Origin: Watersipora subatra
Taxonomy: Eukaryota > Bryozoa > Gymnolaemata > Cheilostomatida > Watersiporidae
Reading direction: 5' to 3'
Length of the DNA: 64,000 bases
NCBI RefSeq assembly: GCF_963576615.1
Contig: NC_088717.1
Coordinates: 14,328,108-14,392,107 of the forward strand
The translations under genes and the position numbers were made by a program. Shown piece after piece: positions 53,301 through 61,740 of the stretch. Within the stretch, counting starts at the first letter, position 1. Every line of letters starts with the position of its first letter. Under the pieces are notes generated by a model. It saw nothing but the letters and a program-made list of their open reading frames with translations. It searched no databases and had not been told where the DNA came from.

Positions 53301-54914
53301 CATCGACAAAAATTAATATTTTCAAACAAATATTAACATCTTTAAAACAAAAATATTAATATAATTTGCTCGGCCAGTTGCGTTATGATTGTTGCCTTTG
53401 TTTGAAACCATTGCATTTCTTCTGGCTGTTCAATACCTTATACAGTGTCTTCTGACCTCAATTCTTCTGCACAGCTGAGCTAGTCAATATTGGTGTCCAA
53501 AAAACTTTGTAGCAGAGCAAAACTTTTTACGCGATGTCATTTTGAATAGAAACTTGTAGTGCAAATAAAAGAAACTGCGTGTCATCAAAATAGTCTCAAA
53601 ATGTTAGCCTCAAATACGTAGTAGCACAGTTTTCACCGCAAAAGTGAAAACTTTTTCTCATATACATCGAAATATCAGTTCGTGTTGAAAAAGGATCTAC
53701 TATTAGCCTGATACAGTTACTAATTATTTCTATGGCGTTGCAATCCAAGTTTTTAGCAAAAAAGCCTAAAGACTTGAAGTTGGAAAATTGACATTGATAC
53801 GAACACAAACAACAAATGAATTAATTGTTATTGATGTAATCAAGTCATTATCAGTACGGTTTTGTAGAGACCTTTTCTACTGATCACTTGCTATTATGGG
53901 TTTGTGAAAATTAAGAATGTCAAATAGTATTTTTCAAATAGAAGTGGCTTTCAAGTGAAGGGTGGTGCTCTATTTTTCAATCCTTCTCCCATTATGGTGC
54001 TCTAATAGAGGGGGTGTTAAAATAAAGGTGGCGTTCAAATACAGGTTTTACGATATTTACATATTCAAACCAGTTGTGCTAGTTGGTCAACTGTATAGAA
54101 GTTCTGTGACAATGATGTAGTTAACATACGGCATAACTGTTATCGTCTAATTTTATTAGCATGTTTCTTCATCGAGTTTTTATTGCTTACAACCTTTTAT
54201 AGAATTGAAAAATTTAAATTTTAGGTACCAGAAGTTGAGGCTGTCAAATCTCAGTTGCCAGTGCCCTCTCGACCGTCCAATGCTACACAAAAGTCTAAGT
54301 TACACGGCAGCAAATCACTAGCTCAGGACAACCTCCCACGAATAGGCAATGCAAACAACAGCAATAACCACGGCATGTCCAGTTCAGGTTCTCCGTCAGT
54401 TGTGCATCCTCTAGCTAGTGGTTCAGTCAAACCCGCTTCTTTCCAACCTGGATTTAGTCATCCCTCCTCTTTTAACACCTTTCCCACTACAGTGCCAGGT
54501 CATTCAACATCAAATGATCTCAAAAGGCCGTCAGAAAGTAGGCATCAGCTTGTCCCGCCCACTAGTACAATGCAGGGCATGAATGGACAGCCATATTTTC
54601 ATCAAATGCCTTTGCTTCATACCCAGTTTCCTGCACAAAGTTATCCTCAGCACTATCCTTCCCTCTACCAGTTACCTTACAGTCATCCAGCTGCCACGGG
54701 TCAAGGTCACTGCGTGACAGCCACCGTCAATCCACCATTTACCTCTAATTCACAGACATCAAATGCATTTATGGTTGACAACCTTCTAGACTCTGGTCCG
54801 AGTGTAGACAGATATGATGTCCCGGTAGGCAGCATGGCTGAAGACGATGATGAAATGTCTAGTTATATGACATTGGCAAATAGCATCGCATCAGGAGGTA
54901 CCGACAAGCAATAG
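24481..54914 (+). CDS. RSF1: RSF1, remodelling and spacing factor 1 (complete, 19 exons)
   Basis: RSF1 is the histone-binding subunit that pairs with the ISWI ATPase (SNF2H/SMARCA5) to assemble and space nucleosomes. Nineteen exons with AG/GT borders join in phase: 24481-24652, 24972-25159, 25250-25381, 25683-25759, 26116-26237, 34079-34419, 35919-36134, 36388-36546, 38627-38758, 39766-39927, 41051-41212, 41985-42177, 44052-44304, 45786-45973, 47578-47671, 49252-49382, 49825-50009, 51197-51886 and 54225-54914. They give 1428 residues; the human protein is 1441. The order is an N-terminal WHIM/DDT-like module, acidic/charged linker, PHD finger (514-567), a coiled helix, the RGKDIS motif, and a long acidic/basic low-complexity tail. 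No frameshift or internal stop was found. Intron 5 (7.8 kb) is filled with mobile elements. Confidence 0.96.
26272..26530. repeat. (TA)n microsatellite and adjoining AT palindromes
   Basis: About 70 bp of pure TA, followed by imperfect TATATG runs and several AGTACAGTATATATA/inverse pairs (for example 26440-26461 and 26490-26521). Tyr/Ile repeat open frames across it are artefacts of the dinucleotide. Confidence 0.9.
26562..27526. mobile_element. pogo/Tigger-like non-autonomous DNA transposon with triplicated right end
   Basis: Left end TA/CAGTAGGCGCTCCTATAACG; right end inverted, CGTTATAGAAGCGTCCACTG/TA at 27443. CAGT-type ends flanked by TA are typical of Tc1/mariner-pogo elements. Internal CTATAACGTAA motifs repeat near both ends. 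The right end then recurs twice more as a 36-bp unit (to about 27526). No intact transposase was seen. Confidence 0.7.
27600..27785. repeat. TATATA-GTGTATGTATG simple repeat
   Basis: Alternating TATATATAGTGTATGTATG units of about 20-30 bp in RSF1 intron 5. No coding potential. Confidence 0.85.
29461..29664 (+). pseudogene. Possible CENP-B/Tigger-type transposase C-terminal remnant
   Basis: A 67-codon open frame preceded in frame by no clear start. It is acidic and ends [13 protein letters not shown], which resembles the QTTI..FF tail of pogo/Tigger transposases. The DDE core is absent. The assignment rests on the short tail motif and on its position inside a TIR element. Confidence 0.35.
30867..32926. 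mobile_element. Inner TIR element, 22-bp perfect inverted ends
   Basis: TTAAAGATGTAGTTGCGTCA plus AA (30867-30888) recurs exactly inverted at 32905-32926, 2.06 kb apart, within the larger TIR element. It contains a promoter-like stretch near 32640-32760 and a short minus-strand frame at 32392-32523. An antisense tRNA-like piece (GGATTTGAACTCAC) is near 31600. Confidence 0.6.
32392..32523 (-). pseudogene. Short exon-like frame with internal stop inside TIR element
   Basis: From an ATG at 32523 the minus strand reads [23 protein letters not shown], stop, then [18 protein letters not shown] up to a GAG/GTAAAT donor. The codon-24 TAG interrupts it. A CCAAT-type ATTGGCTA near 32680 and a perfect TGACGTCA at 32740-32747 lie upstream of it. 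It could be the start of a decayed transposon gene; no family is recognised. Confidence 0.3.
34079..34419 (+). CDS. RSF1: RSF1 exon 6: charged linker
   Basis: Residues 231-344. The exon starts after TTTCCTAG and ends CAG/GTAACC. It is rich in Lys, Glu, Asp and Ser (for example [15 protein letters not shown] and [16 protein letters not shown]), as is the corresponding poorly conserved region of RSF1. No domain is visible. Confidence 0.9.
34575..34635. repeat. 19-bp tandem repeat
   Basis: AACATTGTAATAACAGATT occurs about three times head to tail in RSF1 intron 6. Confidence 0.8.
34905..35060 (-). mobile_element. tRNA-derived SINE, antisense
   Basis: The plus strand has CTGTATGCGTCTGTCCGTCC, then GGAATTCGAACTCGTGACAT, which is the complement of a B box (GAGTTCGAATTCC), and further complement of a tRNA-like head (CACTCTAATCCCTGCGCC). 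Related antisense copies are near 61560. Confidence 0.6.
35816..35842. repeat. (GGTA)n microsatellite
   Basis: Six to seven units of GTAG just upstream of RSF1 exon 7. Confidence 0.9.
35919..38758 (+). CDS. RSF1: RSF1 exons 7-9: pre-PHD region
   Basis: Exon 7 (35919-36134, residues 345-416) is acidic, with [20 protein letters not shown]. Exon 8 (36388-36546, 417-469) is strongly basic ([20 protein letters not shown], then RKKG), a likely nuclear localisation signal, and ends [14 protein letters not shown]. Exon 9 (38627-38758, 470-513) has [20 protein letters not shown]. All three begin and end in phase 0. Confidence 0.9.
39766..39927 (+). CDS. RSF1: RSF1 exon 10: PHD finger
   Basis: Residues 514-567 form one complete C4HC3 PHD finger: zinc ligands Cys521, Cys524, Cys536, Cys539, His544, Cys547, Cys562 and Cys565. 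The core reads [20 protein letters not shown] and [11 protein letters not shown]. The exon is phase 0 at both ends, so the whole finger is one exon. Human RSF1 has the same DDTPC, LLCDSCDSGYH and IPDGEWFCP signature. PHD fingers read histone tails; the binding preference here is not shown by sequence. Confidence 0.97.
40140..40262 (-). mobile_element. tRNA-derived SINE, antisense, in RSF1 intron 10
   Basis: The minus strand reads TGTAGCTCAGTGGTAGAGTG (A box and D-arm type) followed by GTGAGTTCAAATCCATC (B box). The anticodon arm does not fold as a functional tRNA, so it is scored as a SINE head. Confidence 0.65.
41051..44304 (+). CDS. RSF1: RSF1 exons 11-13: coiled helix, basic region and RGKDIS motif
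   Basis: Exon 11 (41051-41212, residues 568-621) is an amphipathic helix, [20 protein letters not shown], followed by GINPSNII, matching LLLEKLEEQLQDLD and ISIENII of human RSF1. Exon 12 (41985-42177) has [20 protein letters not shown], matching the TRTRK..YRFDEFDEAI block. Exon 13 (44052-44304) has [14 protein letters not shown], matching GRGKDISTILDE, then acidic [14 protein letters not shown] and basic ARKRKRPSK. Confidence 0.93.
41478..41760. repeat. 46-bp minisatellite with a 23-bp derivative
   Basis: GTGTTTAGCATGTGTACCAT plus ATCCTGTTCAGAATGGGTAT and CAAGCC repeats about four times. It then shortens to GTGTTTAGCATGTGTACCAA-GTT for three to four further units. It lies in RSF1 intron 11. 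Confidence 0.85.
43235..43350. repeat. 15-bp CT-rich minisatellite
   Basis: CTGACCTCCACCCTA repeats about seven times with small changes in RSF1 intron 12. The pyrimidine bias lies on the coding strand. Confidence 0.8.
43425..43463. repeat. Perfect 16-bp hairpin in RSF1 intron 12
   Basis: CTTCACTTTGTGATGG, a 7-nt loop (TCTGTGC), then CCATCACAAAGTGAAG. No mismatch. Confidence 0.85.
44575..44720 (+). mobile_element. tRNA-derived SINE, family B copy 1
   Basis: GATTAGCTCAGGTGGTAGTG (A box) and GGGTTCAAATCCCATTCA (B box) are about 35 bp apart, followed by a TGGCTTTAGATGGACAGACC..CACGGCTCTTATTATAG tail. A related copy lies at 45005. The sequence between the boxes does not form a normal anticodon stem. 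Confidence 0.7.
45005..45140 (+). mobile_element. tRNA-derived SINE, family B copy 2
   Basis: GAGTGGCGCAGTTGTTAGAT and CCAGTTCAAATCCCAC form A- and B-like boxes. The tail GACTGATAGACATGGCTCTT matches that of the copy at 44575. Confidence 0.65.
45605..45704. repeat. Two adjacent hairpins in RSF1 intron 13
   Basis: TTCAACTACAT/ATGTAGTTGAA (11-bp arms) is followed within 30 bp by CAGTGTTAATAATA/TATTATTAACACTG (14-bp arms, short loop). Confidence 0.7.
45786..50009 (+). CDS. RSF1: RSF1 exons 14-17: alternating acidic and basic region
   Basis: Exon 14 (45786-45973) begins [20 protein letters not shown] and contains SDENVSDD, matching LNDLDSDSNLDEEESEDEF and SDENPDE of human RSF1. Exon 15 (47578-47671) and exon 16 (49252-49382) are basic with [12 protein letters not shown] and [16 protein letters not shown]. 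Exon 17 (49825-50009) has [15 protein letters not shown] then [19 protein letters not shown]. The phases chain as 2-1-2-1-0 across these junctions, which makes the joins secure. Confidence 0.88.
48805..48985. repeat. About 40-bp tandem repeat
   Basis: GGCCAATCACATTAGGTAGA plus CCTATGGCAACCTGACAACT repeats about four times in RSF1 intron 15. The recurring CCAATCA is a chance CCAAT box in this context. Confidence 0.8.
51197..51886 (+). CDS. RSF1: RSF1 exon 18: low-complexity tail with TPI-QND repeats
   Basis: Residues 970-1199, starting after TTGGTAG and ending CTG/GTAAAT, phase 0 at both ends. Begins acidic ([14 protein letters not shown]), then about four tandem octads of the type TPIMQNDP at about 1012-1044 and one more near 1062. 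The remainder is Ser/Thr/Gln-rich. The octads are not a feature of vertebrate RSF1 that I know of and look like a local 24-bp expansion. Confidence 0.9.
52609..54055. mobile_element. TIR element of the GTAAAACC family in RSF1 intron 18
   Basis: The left end TACCGTAAAACCTTTATTTT (then AACGCTATAGCGCTCTATTTTCAACC) and the inverted right end (GGCGTTCAAATACAGGTTTT, ACGATA) bound about 1.45 kb. Both ends also carry the secondary GTGACGTTCAAATAAAGGTG type block. No transposase frame was recognised. It belongs to the same family as 28761-33484. Confidence 0.65.
54225..54914 (+). CDS. RSF1: RSF1 exon 19: C-terminal exon
   Basis: Residues 1200-1428 with the stop at 54912-54914. Rich in Pro, Ser, Gln and His, with no domain. 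The last part is acidic and hydrophobic ([35 protein letters not shown]). No canonical AATAAA was seen in the next 500 bp, so the polyadenylation site is not placed. Confidence 0.88.
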   Translation, partial: VPEVEAVKSQLPVPSRPSNATQKSKLHGSKSLAQDNLPRIGNANNSNNHGMSSSGSPSVVHPLASGSVKPASFQPGFSHPSSFNTFPTTVPGHSTSNDLKRPSESRHQLVPPTSTMQGMNGQPYFHQMPLLHTQFPAQSYPQHYPSLYQLPYSHPAATGQGHCVTATVNPPFTSNSQTSNAFMVDNLLDSGPSVDRYDVPVGSMAEDDDEMSSYMTLANSIASGGTDKQ

Positions 54915-55420
54915 CATGTCTCTTTTTTATACAAGGAATTCAACCACTAGTCATTCTGTGTCATTATTATATATTTAACCTGCAGTGAGTGTCATTTGCT
55001 AACCTTTTAATGGCAACTAGTATGTACCACAGTGTCATAGTATTCGCAAATAATATATTTACAATTATAATGAGCAGCATTTTTACACTGGCTAATATTA
55101 CATTTAAACATGCTGGAGATTGAACTCACCCTTTTCATAAAATACTTTTTAAAAATCATGGATAGTAAATGTTGATAACATTTTGTTTTACATGTAGATA
55201 CACGAGATATTAATGATCAACGTTAGCTGAAATTTTGGCAGTGACATGCTATGTTAATAGCGATTTGTATATAATATTTTTGTTGTATGTAGCTAAATGT
55301 ACATATTATTGAATAGTTGCTGTATTACTATTATTATTGGTAGTAGTAGCGCAATGTGTCATAAACCTCACACATACAGACAATTTTCAATCTTACTAAA
55401 ATAACTGACTAGTGATTTAT
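54915..55420. other. RSF1 3' flank
   Basis: AT-rich DNA expected to hold the RSF1 3'UTR. No coding sequence, RNA gene or clear polyadenylation signal was recognised. Confidence 0.5.
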
Positions 55421-55830
55421 TTATAATAGAAGTTCCCATTTGTAATAGGTCTTGACTTGAGTCAACTCTTGATATACCTCATAATCTTCATAAAAGTTGT
55501 CATTATTGGCGTTACAAATGGAATTGTTTGCTCCTTGGCCCTTATCCACTTTAGTTGGAATTCTGATGAGGAAGCATTTGCCTCCGCTGATTTTGTCATT
55601 TGGTTCTAGCGTGTATGTCAGGGTGTGACTGGTACCTCCTGCGATGGAGGCATCATTGAACATTTGGTTCTAGCGTGTATGTCAGGGTGTGACTGGTACC
55701 TCCTGTGATGGAGGCATCATTGAAGCTGAACTTGACTGACGACCGAAGAATGCCCTTTGCGATTCACTTCTTGGTCTTGCCCTCATTTCTAGTGTAAATG
55801 ATGGCCTCGTTCGTACCCTGTTTTAAAATA
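55421..55830 (-). pseudogene. Broken gene fragment of unknown family with a 64-bp tandem duplication
   Basis: On the minus strand one frame reads NEAIIYTRNEGKTKK, a stop, then IAKGILRSSVKFSFNDASIT and GGTSHTLTYTLEPN. A 64-bp segment is then repeated (starts at 55597 and 55661 on the plus strand), which shifts the frame. Reading continues as DKISGGKCFLIRIPTKVDKG and ends at a stop near 55421. With one in-frame stop and a frame-shifting duplication it is probably a pseudogene. The family is not recognised, and it does not join cleanly to the claudin-like gene upstream. Confidence 0.5.
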
Positions 55831-56190
55831 CATGCTCCAACATTATTACTCAGACTATATAAACAATTCATTAGAGAATGATAATAGATAAGTTTTAGTC
55901 TTATGCTACTTATGCATAGAAGTTGTGCTCTCATGGAAGATGAGGTTCAGTGACAATATCACGGCTTTGTTGGATGAAGTTCTTATTACTTTTAACCATT
56001 CCAATGTAAATATTACATTATGGGTGGTAAATAATGGCATTGTCAAGTTCATTGACCTAATTTTAAAAGTTCTATTGAAATTTCAGTCATTTTTTAAATT
56101 CCAAAATTTTTGTATCTTAAAAACTGTTTCCTGCTTTTGCAGACTCGAGCAGGTATGAATGCTGCTGCTCACTCTCTGTTAGCTATTTGC

Positions 56191-56196
56191 TTTATT
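56191..56196 (-). terminator. Candidate polyadenylation signal of the claudin-like gene
   Basis: AATAAA on the minus strand, about 240 nt after the stop codon at 56437. Confidence 0.45.
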
Positions 56197-56341
56197 TTTA
56201 TGACTTGATTAAAAAGCAGACCGCTATGTAACCCCTGCTTGTTTCAGAAGAATGATTGGCAGCACCTGACTGCAAAGTCATTATCACTGAGTTTTAGCCC
56301 TTCAAGCTACCAAGATGTTTCATACAGAGTACACATCTACA

Positions 56342-56385
56342 GTAGAAATGTATGAAATGATGAAATTCATTTCATACATTTCTAC
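56342..56385 (-). repeat. Perfect 19-bp hairpin just after the claudin-like stop
   Basis: GTAGAAATGTATGAAATGA and its exact inverse flank a 6-nt loop. It starts about 50 nt after the stop codon and before the candidate polyadenylation signal, so it would be in the 3'UTR. Confidence 0.8.
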
Positions 56386-56436
56386 GGACACATCAACTAT
56401 TTATGACCGCCAGATTATCATTTTTGGTATATATCA

Positions 56437-59400
56437 TTACTTGGCTTTGAAATACCTGCTGTTCGGTAAACTTTCTGTGTACAGCGTTTGTCGTTTCTTC
56501 ACCTGCTTCACCAAGGCCATTATGAATACAATGATCAAGAGACCCAAGGCTACAAACTGCATCCATATACCAAGAGCGAATAAGGAGTAGTGGGTGATTC
56601 CGGAAGGTTCCACCGTAGTTGAAGTATGGTTAGAAGATGTGAAGTTTTCTACAGAAATCGATTATGGAAATTAGGAACCTTTTTTCAATTACAATTTGCT
56701 GAGGCATAGAGATAATTGACCAATTACATGATATAACACATCTATCAATAATGCTGATGTAATATCAGGATAGTGTATGGCTGCTGTACAACGTCCAAGC
56801 TCATTGGGTAGTCTATAATGACCAGAAAAATATTTCGATTAATTTGCTTTAAACCATGCTTTCAAAACCCAAATAGAAGTTTGATTTCGAAATACTAGAG
56901 AACCAAATTAAATGTTAATTTTAAACATATATTTGTGTATAGAATACAAACTGCCTGACATAGTAGTATGCTCATCCTGCTTTGTATCATCCTTGAACTG
57001 TACGTGTTTCACAGCATGGCGTATTCCGGTAGACAGTTCAACTCCCTCAATATTTGCCTCACACATGTACAATGGGACACTTACGGCAATTCCTAGAACT
57101 GGAGAAATAGAACAAGAGGTTATTTTATAGCATTAAAAAGTATATGATTCTGTTACAAAATTTAGAGGTGTGGTCAGAGTAAAGCTTCACAAGTTCCATA
57201 AATCACCAGATTATTCGATATTGCAAATAGATGATTCACGATATGTTGCAATATTATGTAAAAAACTTAAAAATTTCTGGTAATATTTCACCTCAAAAAA
57301 CTGTTTTGTATTCATGACTAGCTGTGCTACCCGACATTTTCCGAGTATTAAAAATCGGCTAATATAAAATGAGAAGTAATGAAAGTTGCCTGCCACTTGC
57401 TATTAGCCTAGCAGAATGCCAATAGAAAATTTTAGTAAGCTAACTAATGACAATCACTTACTTATGCAATCATCCTGCGTGGTATGCAAAGCTGTTGGGT
57501 ATGTGCTCCCATATAGCGACTTATATCGGCAGGCTATTAACTCATTCTCTGTGGCCTATTGGGGAGGGCATTGGACTGGCGAAGGGTAGGGTCCAGATTA
57601 AATCTTATTTAGTACGGTTGCTTATTGCAAGATTTTAATAGCTATAGCCGGAATGCATACATAGGGACATACTTTAAGAAATATATTTATAAAAGATAGA
57701 AGATGATCAGAAACATTTATTTCATGAACGCCCATAGTCGTAGAAGGCCATGAAATAGCGTATTGTAAAACTAGAAGGCCTGTGCATTTTAATTGTAGTA
57801 TCGTTTACTCTAAAAATCGTCAGTAATGAAATAAATCGCCTTTACGTGATTACATTATTAATACAATTAGCAATATCTCATTAAATGGTGGCAATTTTTA
57901 AATCGTCTACCTTGAAAGTAATTAAAAAATTACTACTAAACAATTAAGATGCCATATTGTGAATCACTAGTTCCAGGATAGTTATGTTCTGCTAGTTGCA
58001 CTGTCCTGAGAACAGGCTAGTACTTTCCAATTATTATTCCTAGTAACTACTAGCCCTTATTTGTATTTGACAGTAAAAACATTCTAGGGTATCAAAATCT
58101 GTATTTATAAGTAACTTTTTTCCTCAACATTCTTGTTCCGGAATGATTGATAAATGAGAGTTACTACATATTCTAAGAATATACTAGAAGATCAGGTGAT
58201 GCTGGAAAGATGTTTATTTAGAGATAAGCTCTGTCTCTTTTTGTTGCGTCATCGCACGTTCCTATACCCTTTAGGGTGATAAATGGCGTCATAGTGCGAT
58301 TTGGAGTTGGGACTTAACATTCCTGCATACTGATAAAAGCTTTGCAATGATCACTCAAGTGCACAGTGAATCAGGAGGTACCTTCAATGTATAAAGGTAT
58401 CAAAAACTACAGTAAATACAACTATTAGTCATCGCCATATTGGATTACTGCAACGAAAGAGTTGATAAACGCTTAAAAACTGTATGATATTAGTTTCATA
58501 AATTTTGGTTACTTTACTTCCTCTTTACTTGGTGCGACCACAAAAAATGTAGCAAAGGTTTCCTTATTATCTTAATCCTGATTGGCTACACTTGCTTTCA
58601 GCTATTCCATTTAAGCCTTTTTAAATATAAACCTCAAGTTTTGTGACTGTAATCTAATCACACTTACTTGAAATAAGATGACAGACAATGCGGAATTTTC
58701 TTATCGTGTAGCTCACGATGTTTTCGCGGTTTCTCCAGGTCTTGAAGAATTTCAGCAAAATTCGTACAAGACATAGCAAAACTGAGAAACAAGAAGCAGT
58801 GAGCGAAATCACTTGACAAATCTGTACCACCAGCGTGAAGTCTGCAAGACAAGGTGAATGTAGACTATAGAAATCTGCCACTGACAGATGTTAGCTGTGA
58901 CAATACTAAAGACAAACCAACAAAGAATTTGTTCCAAGTTGCCCAAATAAAGTTGTAGGGCAGTGCAACATTTTGTATATGCATTTGATGGGTCTAAGGC
59001 TATACAAGGCAGACTTTAACTGTTTTTTAACTGCCATTTTTAACTGCCATTGTAATTGCTCTCATTTTCTAAAAACGGTGTGCCATTTGCTGCCAGAACT
59101 AAACACAAAAGATTGTTCTAACTTTTGAAACTCTTCCAAAAACTCCCGAAGCAAGCAGACACTGAAAAACTGTGCACAAACTTTCAAAACTGCCACTGAC
59201 AAATGTTAACTGTTGGAATACCAGAAACAAACAAAAAATTGGTTTCAAGGTGTTCAAATAAAATGATAAAGCAGTGCAATGTTTTGTACATGACGCTTAC
59301 TGGATATAAGGCTTATTATTAGCTTTATCAAATTTTTGGTGTGAAATATTATACCAGATGATGATTTTATTTTATTTTTATAATTTTTTCTCGTGATATG

Positions 59401-59735
59401 TAACCAAAACCATCCTTTGGTAGATGATTACTAATTAAAAGTAGCAGCAGATTTTTTTAAATCTCACCATTGAATTTGACTCTCAGGCACTCGGTGGCGA
59501 TGCCGGGGTGGGATAAGTTTGCGTAGTAGCAGACACTCCAGAGGCCCACAGATAAGTAACGATGCTGACTTCGGCCTGAGTCTAGAAAAGTCTCAACCCA
59601 AAAGGTTGTAGATATACAAGCTGCTAGAACAGCGCAAGAGGTTACTGTGAGAAGAAGCTGAAGTATTGTGTAGAGAGACGGGCAGCCTTTGAGTAAGTTG
59701 CTTTCTTTGGTTTCTGGTATAGCATGTATCGGCAT
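56437..59735 (-). CDS. PMP22/claudin-superfamily four-transmembrane protein
   Basis: Four exons join in phase: 59468-59735, 58668-58841, 56952-57098 and 56437-56648, giving 266 residues. Membrane segments lie at about 21-43, 92-117, 139-160 (split by an intron) and 217-242. The first extracellular loop has the superfamily signature: Trp46, Gly-Leu-Trp at 64-66, Cys69 and Cys83. The second loop is long (about 55 residues) with possible N-glycosylation at NFT and NHT (198 and 202). Claudins and PMP22/EMP/TMEM47-like proteins shape cell junctions and membrane contacts; which branch this belongs to is not clear. An AG lies directly before the ATG at 59735, so a 5'UTR exon is likely. RSF1 converges on it from the other side. 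Confidence 0.85.
57318..57655 (+). mobile_element. tRNA-like SINE, family A copy 3
   Basis: Starts CTAGCTGTGCTACCCGACAT and keeps the GCCTGCCACTTGCTATTAGC, TAGCGACTTATATCG and TTTTAATAGCTATAGCCGGA blocks of the other family members. It lies in an intron of the claudin-like gene on the opposite strand. Confidence 0.7.
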
Positions 59736-59885
59736 CTACGAAAGGCCAAACAAATAGACATAGATCACCTGCTAACCAGCTGAATGTGTCACTGCCTATT
59801 GAGGCAGCAGTTTCTCACTTTCGAGATTAATGCTACAAGTGATTACCCATATGATTGAGTTTGTAAATTGCACAAAGGCTGTACA

Positions 59886-59990
59886 AATGCCCAAATATGG
59901 TAATAGCAGTAATGCCCAAATATGGTAATAGCAGTAATGCCCAAATATGGTAATAGCAGTAATGCCCAAATATGGTAATAACAACACATA
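59886..59990. repeat. 25-bp tandem repeat, four units
   Basis: TGCCCAAATATGGTAATAGC plus AGTAA, repeated almost exactly four times about 150 bp upstream of the claudin-like ATG. Confidence 0.9.
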
Positions 59991-60191
59991 CTTCACTATA
60001 ATAGGAGCCATGTTCGTTCATCTGCCTGAAGCCATGGCTGAAGGTTAGAAAAAAAGACTAATTGTCGACGAGTAGTTAATATGTTATCTTTTATTATAAA
60101 TTATGACTTTTGATGGAAAGTATACTTGAAGAAAGAGCTCTTACAAAGTCAGTGAGCAACAATAGAGTTATAACAATAACTAAATATTATT

Positions 60192-60224
60192 ATAACAGAG
60201 CATATAGAAAATATGCTCTGTTAT
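60192..60224. repeat. 14-bp hairpin
   Basis: ATAACAGAGCATAT, loop AGAAA, ATATGCTCTGTTAT, with no mismatch. Confidence 0.8.
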
Positions 60225-61204
60225 GATAATAAAAAATATGCTTAAAATAATAGAGCAAATAATACCTCACTGTAGACCTTTCATGATCATATTTAGCCTC
60301 ATTCTGTATTAGATTTACTTAAATAATAATCGTTTAGATAGTTATTTACTTCTACAGAATATATATTTACACATAATTAGTTTAAAGAATATTGTTTACT
60401 TAGTTTTCAGCTACTGTCAGTATAAGGAGGCAGTCATCCTAGCATCAGTTTGTACATAATTATATAAATATATATACATGTGCACTTATCACTATCTATA
60501 ATTTCTATATCACTTTAACTGTTTCTTAAAATAGTCCCAAGTCCTTAATGGGTACTATGAGGTTGGTAACTGACCAATCATACTATTCAAGGTTTTCTAA
60601 TTGAATATTTGAAAATTTTGAAGTTGAACTTTTTTTTCTTTGTTTGAAAAATTTCTTTATTCAAGTTCTTTCAAAAAATATATATCTATTTTTTTCATCA
60701 AATCGTTGAGCAGCTTCTGATGGTCACTTCTTGTTTTCTTTCGTGAATTGTATTAAAGAATTTTCCTGACTCCACTTGTTGCTTGAATTGTTTTCTTTTT
60801 GGATAGCGTTTACTAAAGTCTGCAATATAATTTTTCACAACAATCTTTTTTCAATTTATTTCGTACTAGGTGAATAAGCAAAATTAAGAATTACTTACAG
60901 CATATTACAAACTTGCTTAGCTGAAATTGGTCATTCAGAGTGTTGACTATTTACTCTGGTCTGTCTGAGGAGAAGTTGGCACAGATTTATCAATCACAGA
61001 AATGAGAAATTTTGGGAGCGAGTAATTATGCTCACGTCTGGCACTCTCAGTGGTAAATAAATTGAAAAAAAACAGGAAATAGAGCTAGTGCTGACATGCA
61101 TAGTTCTGAAAGACATACTGGTCAGCAAATTTTAGTTCATCATTATTGGAATAGCTTTGCAATAACTTTATTATAACAACCTGTATCTAGAAATCTCAAT
61201 GCCT

Positions 61205-61740
61205 GTTAGGAATGAAAACCTACTGGATTTGAACTTGGAAACTGGTTCTGCAGACAGCCATGCTATCCGCTGCATCACAGACCCTACGTGCTATACTATA
61301 GAATCATTGTGCACATACCTATTACACCGGTCAAAATACACACACTGAAATTGTTTATCGCAATCATGACGTGTAACGTAACGATTATAAACACAATTAT
61401 ATGCACGGCTCTTATTATTTTTAATATTAACTTTTAGATTAATTTAAGTTACTAGCTTAAGTTACTCACATCCATTGGGTAAAGGAAGTTAGAGAATGAC
61501 GGCTACACTGCCTACCACAGTTTATAAGTCGCTTTTATTACTCGTGCAATGGCGGGCATTCACCTAGTCTTTACTACGATAAGAGCCTTGTCCATCTGTC
61601 CATTCGTCTGTCAGAAGCAAGTCTTAGCTTTTAGAAAAAAGATTGCACCGCACATGATTCAAACGCACAAGCATGCTGCCACCTGCACCAAACAACTACC
61701 TTGGCTGTTGAAATAATTGTGCAGTTAGTGATTACATGAC
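61205..61740 (-). mobile_element. Antisense tRNA-derived SINE fragments
   Basis: At 61217-61235 ACTGGATTTGAACTTGG is the complement of a B box. At 61540-61590 TTACTCGTGCAATGGCGGGC and ATTCACCTAG match the inverted family-A end at 15914. From 61580 TAAGAGCCTTGTCCATCTGT and GATTCAAACGCACAAGC resemble the antisense copy at 34905. At least two insertions are present. Confidence 0.5.

Noticed and set aside
59796-60021. Repetitive open frames upstream of the claudin-like gene
   Set aside because: They are read-through of the 25-bp tandem repeat; the claudin-like ATG at 59735 is the supported start.
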